This document shows, in pieces, positions 1 through 6,622 of a stretch of DNA of 64,000 nt; the stretch's first letter is position 1, and every line of letters starts with the position of its first letter. Under the pieces are notes generated by a model, which worked only from the letters and a program-made list of their open reading frames with translations, searched no databases and was not told the origin of the DNA. The position numbers and the translations under genes were made by a program. The DNA lies in NCBI GenBank assembly GCA_052145115.1, contig JBKQPG010000104.1, positions 18,238 through 82,237 on the forward strand, given 5' to 3'. This DNA is from CAIVVT01 sp052145115. GTDB lineage: Bacteria > Acidobacteriota > Terriglobia > Bryobacterales > Bryobacteraceae.

Positions 1-879
1 GAGGTCGAAGGCGAAGCCCTGGCCACTCTGGTGGTCAACAAGCTGCGCGGCACGCTGAACGTCGCCGCCGTCAAGGCCCCCGGCTTCGGCGATCGCCGCA
101 AGTCGATGCTCGAGGACATCGCCATCCTCACCGGCGGCAAGGCCATCATGGAAGAGACCGGCATCAAGCTGGAAGGTGTGCGCACCGAGGACCTGGGCAA
201 GGCCAAGCGCATCACCATCGATAAGGACAACACCACCATCATCGAGGGCGCAGGCGCGCACAAGGCCATCGAGGGCCGCGTGAAGCAGCTCCGCACGCAG
301 ATCGACGAGACCACCTCCGACTACGACCGCGAGAAGCTCCAGGAGCGCCTGGCCAAGCTCGCCGGCGGCGTCGCCGTCATCAAGGTCGGCGCGGCCACCG
401 AGACCGAAATGAAGGAAAAGAAGGCCCGCGTCGAGGATGCGCTGCACGCCACCCGCGCGGCGGTCGAGGAAGGCATCGTCCCCGGCGGCGGCGTCGCTCT
501 GGTTCGCGCCGCCAAACATCTCGAGACCCTCAAGGGCGACGGCGACGAGCAGATCGGCATCAACATCATCAAGCGCGCCTGCCAGGAGCCCTTGCGCCAG
601 ATCATCGGCAACGCCGGTTATGAAGGCGCCATCGTGGTCGAGAAAGTCATGACCAACTCCAACGTGAACTATGGCTTCAATGCCGCCACCGAAGAGTATC
701 AGGATCTGGTCGTGGCCGGCGTCATCGACCCCGCCAAGGTCACCCGCACCGCGCTCCAGAACGCCGCTTCGGTCAGCGGCCTCATGCTGACCACCGAAGC
801 CATGGTCTGCGAGATCCCCGAGAAGAAGTCCCCCATGCCCATGGGCGGCGGCCACGGCGGCCCCGACATGGACTACTAA
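1..879 (+). CDS. groEL: Chaperonin GroEL, C-terminal part (5' end outside window)
   Basis: Hsp60 chaperonin that encloses non-native proteins and refolds them with ATP and GroES in the cytoplasm. The frame is open from base 1, so the N-terminal part of the gene lies upstream of the window. The 292 residues present cover the end of the apical domain and the second intermediate and equatorial segments: VKAPGFGDRRK near residue 25, the helical stretch ending VIKVGAATETEMKEKK, and VPGGGVAL near residue 160 are signature GroEL segments. The tail ends in a short Gly/Met/His stretch (MPMGGGHGGPDMDY) instead of long GGM repeats. A strong intrinsic terminator follows after 22 bp, so this is the last gene of its transcript. 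Whether groES precedes it cannot be seen. Confidence 0.97.
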   Translation, partial: EVEGEALATLVVNKLRGTLNVAAVKAPGFGDRRKSMLEDIAILTGGKAIMEETGIKLEGVRTEDLGKAKRITIDKDNTTIIEGAGAHKAIEGRVKQLRTQIDETTSDYDREKLQERLAKLAGGVAVIKVGAATETEMKEKKARVEDALHATRAAVEEGIVPGGGVALVRAAKHLETLKGDGDEQIGINIIKRACQEPLRQIIGNAGYEGAIVVEKVMTNSNVNYGFNAATEEYQDLVVAGVIDPAKVTRTALQNAASVSGLMLTTEAMVCEIPEKKSPMPMGGGHGGPDMDY

Positions 880-901
880 GAATCGGTCCAGTTCGAAACC
901 G

Positions 902-936
902 AACGGCCCGTCGCCTCGCGCGGCGGGCCGTTTTTT
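902..936 (+). terminator. Intrinsic terminator of groEL
   Basis: AACGGCCCG at about 903-911 pairs with CGGGCCGTT ending at about 932, with a GC-rich loop between, followed directly by six T (931-936). This is a textbook Rho-independent terminator 22 bp after the groEL stop. Its 3' half is duplicated at 1899-1919. Confidence 0.85.
916..936 (+). repeat. Direct repeat, left copy (3' half of groEL terminator)
   Basis: A 21-bp sequence, TCGCGCGGCGGGCCG plus six T, forms the descending arm and U-tract of the groEL terminator. It is repeated exactly at 1899-1919, 983 bp downstream, on the other side of the toxin-antitoxin pair. Confidence 0.8.
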
Positions 937-1055
937 GCTGTGGTGGCTACGCACCGGCCTCTTGCCGGCGCGACGAGGCGCCACCCGGTTGTACGTAATC
1001 AATCCACACTGCGTTTGAGTTTTCGATATGAGTGTTGTACTCTTTGAATACGTAC

Positions 1056-1060
1056 GGAGG
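1056..1060 (+). promoter_or_regulatory. Shine-Dalgarno that fixes the antitoxin start
   Basis: GGAGG lies 10 bases before GTG at 1071, whereas the longer reading frame (start near 1032) has no such site. The DUF1778 homology also begins after 1071. Confidence 0.6.
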
Positions 1061-1070
1061 TAGCGGAAAA

Positions 1071-1349
1071 GTGCCCAGAACCGCGGTCGAAGACAATAGC
1101 CGGATGTCGCTGCGGCTGCGTCCGGCCGACAAAGCCACGCTGCTGCGGGCCATCGCGCTGAAGCACACCGATCTGACCGGCTTCGTGCTCCAGCACGCGT
1201 TGAAAGCGGCGAAGTCGGTGATTGACCAAGCGGAGCGCGTTTCGCTCTCGACGCGCGACAGCCGCCGCGTGCTCGAACTGCTCGAGCATCCCCCCGCGCC
1301 CAATCGCAAATTGCGGGCCGCCGCCCGGGCCCTGCCCCCGCTGGCATGA
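1071..1349 (+). CDS. DUF1778 antitoxin (TacA-like)
   Basis: Predicted ribbon-helix-helix antitoxin of a DUF1778/GNAT toxin-antitoxin system. In the studied TacA/TacT pairs the antitoxin neutralises the acetyltransferase toxin and represses the operon. From GTG 1071 the protein has 92 residues, the usual size. The segment RMSLRLRPADKATLLRAIALKHTD matches the family's N-terminal DNA-binding strand and helices, followed by a helical toxin-binding tail with the characteristic LSTRDSRRVLELLEHPP. Its stop overlaps the toxin start by four bases (ATGA, 1346-1349), the usual coupled arrangement. The upstream region between 990 and 1055 should hold the autoregulated promoter; I see no clear sigma-70 boxes there. 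Confidence 0.88.
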   Translation: MPRTAVEDNSRMSLRLRPADKATLLRAIALKHTDLTGFVLQHALKAAKSVIDQAERVSLSTRDSRRVLELLEHPPAPNRKLRAAARALPPLA

Positions 1350-1876
1350 GCCTCCCGCCCTGGCACGAAGAGCCGGTCGGCAAAGCGCACTCCCGCCTGC
1401 CCTTCGACTGCGGCGAGCCGGCTCTGAACGAGTTCCTGCGGCGCTACTCCCACAGGAGCCACTTGCTCGGCGGAGCGAAGACCTTTCTGGCCATCGGCGA
1501 AGCTGGTCCCACAACCGTGCTCGGCTATTACAGCCTCGCTCCTGGCGGTCTTGTCTATGCCCGGACGCCCGAACTCGTGCGGCGCGGTCTGGCGCGCCAC
1601 GACGTGCCGTGTTTCCGCTTGGCGCGCCTGGCGGTGGATCGCTCGGTGCAGGGATTGGGCCTGGGCGGCCAACTGCTGCTGGCGGCGGGCCGCCGCTGTC
1701 TGCTGGCCGCAGCACAGGTCGGCGGCGTCGCGCTGCTGATCGACGCGAAGAATGAACGCGCCGCTCATTGGTATGCCAGCTTCGGCGCCCTGGCGCTCGC
1801 CGACGCTCCACTCACGTTGGTCCTGCCGCTCGCCACGATCGAGGCCGCACTATCCGCCTCCGGCAAGCATCGATAG
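1346..1876 (+). CDS. GNAT-family acetyltransferase toxin (TacT-like)
   Basis: Predicted toxin that would acetylate aminoacyl-tRNA with acetyl-CoA and block translation, as shown for TacT, AtaT and ItaT relatives; the tRNA target here is unknown. The 176-residue protein begins PWHEEPVGKAH and carries FDCGEPALNEFLRRYS, typical of this toxin branch. The acetyl-CoA pyrophosphate loop is seen as LAVDRSVQGLGLGGQLL near residue 95, and HWYASFGA near residue 138 holds the conserved Tyr expected to act as general acid. Translation is coupled to the antitoxin by a 4-bp overlap. The pair lies between two copies of the groEL terminator 3' half, suggesting insertion as a unit. Confidence 0.88.
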   Translation: MSLPPWHEEPVGKAHSRLPFDCGEPALNEFLRRYSHRSHLLGGAKTFLAIGEAGPTTVLGYYSLAPGGLVYARTPELVRRGLARHDVPCFRLARLAVDRSVQGLGLGGQLLLAAGRRCLLAAAQVGGVALLIDAKNERAAHWYASFGALALADAPLTLVLPLATIEAALSASGKHR

Positions 1877-1893
1877 GCCGGATCGTCCACCCT

Positions 1894-2703
1894 TCACTTC
1901 GCGCGGCGGGCCGTTTTTTTCTTTGTCACAACCCGCGGCCGCCGGGTGCGATCCCGCAACTCCGCCTGAGCGTCCAACCCGTAGCGCTTCACCCATTCAG
2001 AGGCTGTCTTCCGGCTGATCCCGAAGTGCCTGGCAAACGCGGCGAGCCTTTTGCTCGGCGATAGTTCTACCTCCTTCCAGGTTGTCCCGATTACTGGCCC
2101 GGTTCCAAGGTTGCGCTCGAAATCCGCCGTCCACCAGCTCATTTCGTTTGAAAGGATCTCAAGGGTGTGCCGGCAATAGCTGGCATGGTGGGCAGCGTGC
2201 TCCAACCCCACTGAGAGAACCTCCAGCGGCACGGCAGCTCTACCGTGGCCAAGCAGACCTTTCACGAACTCCCTGAGATTGAGGCTCTCGCCGTAAATTT
2301 CAGGGAGGTGGAGTATCAGTTGATTCGTATAATCCACCAGGGTTCGTAAGCCGTTTTCCTCGTAATACTCGTTGTTTGGACTAAAGTCAGACCAACGCGG
2401 CAAAGACTCAATTTTTCTGCCAAATCTCTCCCTGATCAGACATCCTTGAATGGAGTCTCGGCTTGGCTTTGATGGGATGCCGTGCCCCTCGCCGCCGAAA
2501 ATCGTTTTGTGAAAGCTTGGCTCAAATCTCCGTAACTGCAGATGGTCAGAGTAGAGACGCGACGTGTCCGCAAGGATGTCGAAGAAGTAGTTGGCGCAGT
2601 GTTTCGGCAGGTTCAGTTTCAGGACAAACACTCGACGGAAATCGATTTGATATCGCCTCAAGTCAGCGTCCAAGGCGTCAAGGAAGGTCGTGAACGAGCT
2701 CAT
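1894..2703 (-). CDS. Unknown protein with C-terminal transposase-type helix-turn-helix
   Basis: A 269-residue protein of unknown function. Residues about 1-205 match no family I recognise and include a His-rich helical stretch (HAAHHASYCRHTLE). Residues about 215-258 look like the leading helix-turn-helix of IS481/IS3-type transposases: KRLAAFARHFGISRKTASEWVKRYG, followed by AELRDRTRRP. No DDE catalytic domain follows. The last residues are a basic tail, KKKTARRAK, encoded by the duplicated groEL terminator segment at 1899-1919 read in reverse. The gene is visibly more AT-rich than its neighbours, consistent with transfer. It converges on the toxin-antitoxin pair with a 17-bp gap. It could be a regulator or a domesticated fragment of a mobile element. 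Confidence 0.6.
   Translation of the reverse strand: MSSFTTFLDALDADLRRYQIDFRRVFVLKLNLPKHCANYFFDILADTSRLYSDHLQLRRFEPSFHKTIFGGEGHGIPSKPSRDSIQGCLIRERFGRKIESLPRWSDFSPNNEYYEENGLRTLVDYTNQLILHLPEIYGESLNLREFVKGLLGHGRAAVPLEVLSVGLEHAAHHASYCRHTLEILSNEMSWWTADFERNLGTGPVIGTTWKEVELSPSKRLAAFARHFGISRKTASEWVKRYGLDAQAELRDRTRRPRVVTKKKTARRAK
1899..1919 (+). repeat. Direct repeat, right copy of the groEL terminator half
   Basis: Exact 21-bp copy of 916-936. Here the ascending arm of the hairpin is missing; only a four-base GGCC (1876-1879) could pair, so it is probably a poor terminator. It falls inside the 3' end of the convergent HTH gene. Confidence 0.8.
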
Positions 2704-2866
2704 AGGATCCCGTCTTCCGCCCGTCAGGAACTGATGAGTGCATCGCTCGCACGGGCGTTGGCAGAAACCAGAGTAGCGCTAAGCGGTCTCATCGCGTCGG
2801 CTTGTCTCCGGGAAGCATGGACCAACTCGCCCCAACGCACTCCAAACTCGATAGAATCTTCCCATC

Positions 2867-3811
2867 ATGACCCGCCGTACCCTCATGGGCGCCATGGCGC
2901 TCGCCCCTCTGGCCGCTGCCGCGCGCAAGGAGTGGAAGCCCCAGCTCGGCATTCTGGGCAACTACACCGTCGGCAACGTCGAGTTCGCCCACTCGCTGGG
3001 CTACACCAACATGATTCTGAACGTTGGCTCCGGCGCCGCGCTGGATGCCGCCAAGGTCACGCCGGCACAAATCGACGGCGTGAAAGAGACCCTGGCCCGC
3101 AACTCCATCGGCGTCTCGGCCCTGGAAGTCGTCCTCAATCACACTGACGCCGACCCCGGCAAACGCGCCCGCCTGAACGACTACTTCGTCCAGGCCATCG
3201 AGCTTGCCGGTGCGCTCGGCGTGCCGTTCATCGGCACCATGTCCGGCAAGGACACCTCCAAGCCCTTCCCCGCCCAGGTCGACGAAGTCGTGCGCGTCTA
3301 CCATGAGCGCTACTTCGCCGCCTGCGAGAAGCACAAGGTCCGCCTATGCTGGGAGCCGTGGCCCGAAGGCCCCAACATCGCCACCAGCCCGGCCGGCTAC
3401 GAGGCGCTCTTCAAGGCCTTCCACGATTCGCCCTACGTCGGCCTGCAGTACGACCCGTCGCACTTCGTCCGCCAGTTCATGGACCCCATCCAGACCGCCC
3501 GCGACTTCGTGGGCTACATCTACGACGTCCATCTGAAGGACACCGAAATCCTATGGCCGGTCCTGCGCCGCGGCGGCATCACGCCCGTCGACCATGCCTC
3601 GTGGTGGCGCTACCGCATCCCCGGGATGGGCTCGATCAATTGGGCCCAGTTCTTCTCGATCCTCCAGGACGCCGGCTACCAGGGCGCGATGAGCGTGGAG
3701 CACGAAGACTCGCTGTACGGCGACGGCACCAACCGCGGTCCCGACTTCAGCGAGCAGTACAAGGTTGGTTTCGTCATGGCCAGGCGGTACCTGGCGCAGT
3801 ACGTGCCTTAA
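2867..3811 (+). CDS. Sugar phosphate isomerase/epimerase family protein (exported TIM barrel)
   Basis: A 314-residue xylose-isomerase-like TIM barrel. Expected metal ligands are visible at beta-strand ends: Glu163 (CWEPWPEG), Asp196 in QYDPSHF, His222 and Asp225 in HLKDTE, and Glu278 in SVEHED. The N-terminus (MTRRTLMGAMALAPLAAAA) has a twin Arg and a short hydrophobic Ala-rich segment, suggesting Tat export. Family members isomerise or epimerise sugars or inositols with divalent metal; the substrate here cannot be told. It is a stand-alone gene converging on the permease pair downstream (36-bp gap). Confidence 0.85.
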   Translation: MTRRTLMGAMALAPLAAAARKEWKPQLGILGNYTVGNVEFAHSLGYTNMILNVGSGAALDAAKVTPAQIDGVKETLARNSIGVSALEVVLNHTDADPGKRARLNDYFVQAIELAGALGVPFIGTMSGKDTSKPFPAQVDEVVRVYHERYFAACEKHKVRLCWEPWPEGPNIATSPAGYEALFKAFHDSPYVGLQYDPSHFVRQFMDPIQTARDFVGYIYDVHLKDTEILWPVLRRGGITPVDHASWWRYRIPGMGSINWAQFFSILQDAGYQGAMSVEHEDSLYGDGTNRGPDFSEQYKVGFVMARRYLAQYVP

Positions 3812-3847
3812 GCGCCCGGCCGCGCAAATCCCGCGTGCCCGCCCCGC

Positions 3848-5107
3848 CTACTCGTAGTGCAGCGCCTGGATCGGGTCCATGCGCGCCGCCTTGATCGCCG
3901 GCGCCAGCCCCGCGATGAGGCCGACCAGGAATAGCACAGCCGTTGAAACGACGATCGACGTCAGCGAGACGCCCAGGTAAATGTCGCCCGTGTGCGTCGT
4001 GTCCTGGAACGATGGACCCAGGAACGGCATCGACCCGATCAGCATCGTCACGCCCCACCCGGCCACAATCCCCAGCGCGCCGCCCGCGCCCACCACCAGC
4101 GACGCCTCCACCAGGAACTGCCTCAGGATCATGCTCCGCCGCCCGCCCAGCGCCTTGATCATCCCGATCTCCTTCGTCCGGTCGATCACCGACGTCAGCA
4201 TGATATTCGCGAGGCCTACTCCGCCGATGGCCAGCGTCAGCGTCCCCACAAACCCCAGCAGCACCTGCACCGCCAGTGTCATCCCGTCGATGATCGACAT
4301 GAACTTGCCGAACGCCAGAATCTCGATCGCCTTCTCGTCCGTCGGCGAGTATTTGTGCAGCTCCGCCAGCTTTGCCCGCACCTGCTTCACCGCCTGCTCC
4401 GTGGCCTCGCCGCTGACCGGCTTCCACACCAGAAACCACGGATAGTGGATGTCGCCGAAGATCGAAAACGTGTCGTATGGAATGAACCCGCACTGGTTGT
4501 CCGGGGTGTTGTAGTTCGCGATCTGCAGCTTCGTCTCCAGTACCCCGATCACCGTGAACCGGATGCCGTTGAACGTCACTTCCTGGTCCACCGCCGGCGC
4601 TTCGCCGAACAGCTCCTTCTTGATCTTCGAGCCCAGGATGACCACACGCGCCTGGTGCAGCCGGTCGTCGTCGTTGATCCAGCGCCCCTCGGCCAGCTTG
4701 GTGTTACGCACCACCTCGTACTCCGGATACACCGCCCGCAGCGTGATCTCCTTGTCGCGATGCCCGCTATTCGCCTTGACGCCGTATTTCATGATCTCCG
4801 GCGACAGCGCCTGTACCGCGGGCACCGTTTCCTTGATGATCGCCGCGTCGGCCAGCTCCAGCCTGACCCTCCGCCCGGCGCGCAGCCCGCCCTCCTGCGC
4901 CGAGGTCTGTCCCTCGAAACAGATCACCAGGTTCTGCCCCACCGCATTGAATGCCTTGACCAGCGCGTCCTTGAACCCGGCGCCGTACGACATCAGGATC
5001 ACGAAGCACGCCACGCCCCACGCCAGGCTGGTCGTCGTGAAGATCGTCCGGCCCTTGTGGAACTTAAGCGCCGCGATCGCTTCCGCGAAGATGAAACGCC
5101 AGCTCAT
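3848..5107 (-). CDS. MacB-like ABC transporter permease (second of a pair)
   Basis: A 419-residue membrane protein with MacB/FtsX architecture: one transmembrane helix near residues 22-42, a large periplasmic MacB core domain (about 45-250), then three helices in the C-terminal FtsX domain (about 275-400). The FtsX signature appears as TLTLAIGGVGLANIMLTSVIDRTKEIG and RRSMILRQFLVEA. The tail DPIQALHYE is typical. MacB-type permeases do not form a channel; with an ATPase they transmit force across the membrane to move lipoproteins, peptides or antibiotics. No ATP-binding subunit is encoded nearby. It lies 18 bp after the other permease gene and is surely cotranscribed with it. Confidence 0.9.
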   Translation of the reverse strand: MSWRFIFAEAIAALKFHKGRTIFTTTSLAWGVACFVILMSYGAGFKDALVKAFNAVGQNLVICFEGQTSAQEGGLRAGRRVRLELADAAIIKETVPAVQALSPEIMKYGVKANSGHRDKEITLRAVYPEYEVVRNTKLAEGRWINDDDRLHQARVVILGSKIKKELFGEAPAVDQEVTFNGIRFTVIGVLETKLQIANYNTPDNQCGFIPYDTFSIFGDIHYPWFLVWKPVSGEATEQAVKQVRAKLAELHKYSPTDEKAIEILAFGKFMSIIDGMTLAVQVLLGFVGTLTLAIGGVGLANIMLTSVIDRTKEIGMIKALGGRRSMILRQFLVEASLVVGAGGALGIVAGWGVTMLIGSMPFLGPSFQDTTHTGDIYLGVSLTSIVVSTAVLFLVGLIAGLAPAIKAARMDPIQALHYE

Positions 5108-5125
5108 TGCTTCATTCCTCTTCGT

Positions 5126-6502
5126 CTAGCGTTCGAACCGCAGCGCCTCCACCGGGGTCAGCTCGGCCGCCCGCCTCGCCGGCGGTAGCGACGAGCACAC
5201 TGCCACCAGCCCCAGCGCCAGCGTCGCCAGCGCCAGCACGTTCCAGTGAATCGGCAGTCCCGAGAACATCGACACGTGCACCATGGCCACCAGATAGTTC
5301 ACGCCTACCGCCAGCAGATACACCAGCACCAGGCCGACCACCCCGGCCAGCAGCGCCAGGATCAACCCTTCCAGGAAGAACTCCATCGTGATCCGCCCCC
5401 TGGTCGCGCCCACCGCCTTCTTCAACCCGATCTCGTTGGTGCGCTCGCGCACCGCCATCATCATCGTGTTCATCACGCCGATGCCGCCCAGCGACAGTGT
5501 CACCAGCGCCACCACCGCCAGGAAGATCTCGCCCGCGTCGAAGATCGAGTCGAACAGCTCGCTTTCCTTGACCATGTCCCACGTGTCTATCGCGCTCTCG
5601 TCCTTGGGGTCGAAGCCCCTCACCTTGCCCAGCGCCGTCTTCACCTCGGCCTCGGCCTCGGCCCAGCGTTTGGTCGACGCCGGACGATAGATGATGCAGT
5701 TCACGCGCCCCTCGGTGTAGTAATCGCTCTTCTCGGGCGCGTCCCGCAGCAGCGCCGGCTCGGGCACCACGATCTTGTCGTTATCCCACCCGTCGTAGCT
5801 CGAGTTCTGGTCCTTCTCCGACATCACTCCGACCACTTCATACGGATAGTTCCGCAGGTAAATCGTCTCCCCCAGCGGCACGGGTTTCTTCTCGAAAAGC
5901 TGCTTGCGCACCGACGCGCCCAGCACCGCCACGCGGCGCTCCTCGCGCACGTCCGCCGCGCTGATTGCGCGTCCCTTCTCCACCGGCAGGTTGCGCAGTT
6001 GCAGATACTCCGGCGTCACGCCCAGCGTCAGGAACCGCCCCGAGTTGGTGGCGCTGTGCGCCGGCACCTGCTCGGTCTTCGACTCCGAGGCCACGACGCC
6101 CACCGCCGGACACTGTGTCCGGATCAGGTCGACGTCTTCGCGTTTCAACTGGATCCAACGCCCGGCGCGTTTGCCGCCGGCCTGCAACTCCGTCCTGCCG
6201 CCCCACAGGAACACGAGATTGTCGCCAATTTGAGCCATGTTCTTGCGCTGCCCCTCGCGGAATCCGTCCGACAGCGCCGACATCATCACCAGCGAGGCGA
6301 TGCCCCAGCCAATCCCGAACAGCGTCAGGAAGCTGCGCAGCTTGTTGCGCCGCAGGTTGGCCAGCGTCTGCCGCAGCAGGTCCCAGAACAGCTCGAACGC
6401 GTACATGTCGCGGACCCTTCGATTGATTCTCCCTCCGCGCAGCATCTGCAGGCGCGGAGCGTCCGTTGATGGCAGCGTTCGTGGCTCGACGGCAGCGCTC
6501 AT
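5126..6502 (-). CDS. MacB-like ABC transporter permease (first of a pair)
   Basis: A 458-residue permease of the same architecture as its downstream partner: helix 1 near residues 52-74 (FLTLFGIGWGIASLVMMSAL), a periplasmic core to about 300, then VTLSLGGIGVMNTMMMAVRERTNEIG and GRITMEFFLEGL in the C-terminal FtsX domain, ending TPVEALRFER. The start at 6502 has a good Shine-Dalgarno (AGAGAGGA, spacing about 8); an internal Met at 6406 would remove 32 residues not typical of the family. The two permeases may form a heterodimer. The ATPase must be encoded elsewhere or the pair works without one. Confidence 0.9.
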   Translation of the reverse strand: MSAAVEPRTLPSTDAPRLQMLRGGRINRRVRDMYAFELFWDLLRQTLANLRRNKLRSFLTLFGIGWGIASLVMMSALSDGFREGQRKNMAQIGDNLVFLWGGRTELQAGGKRAGRWIQLKREDVDLIRTQCPAVGVVASESKTEQVPAHSATNSGRFLTLGVTPEYLQLRNLPVEKGRAISAADVREERRVAVLGASVRKQLFEKKPVPLGETIYLRNYPYEVVGVMSEKDQNSSYDGWDNDKIVVPEPALLRDAPEKSDYYTEGRVNCIIYRPASTKRWAEAEAEVKTALGKVRGFDPKDESAIDTWDMVKESELFDSIFDAGEIFLAVVALVTLSLGGIGVMNTMMMAVRERTNEIGLKKAVGATRGRITMEFFLEGLILALLAGVVGLVLVYLLAVGVNYLVAMVHVSMFSGLPIHWNVLALATLALGLVAVCSSLPPARRAAELTPVEALRFER

Positions 6503-6622
6503 GCGGCGATCCTCTCTTTCCTGGATACGCTTGCGACGCCGCCTATGTTCCCCGCGTTCCGCCTGGGCGCTGGGAACAGTTGTAAACAGGAGCCGTAACT
6601 CCGCTTTCCCGGCTGGCAGTTG

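Noticed and set aside
3848..6502. Complete ABC transporter
   Set aside because: Both genes encode permeases; no Walker A/ABC signature protein occurs next to them.
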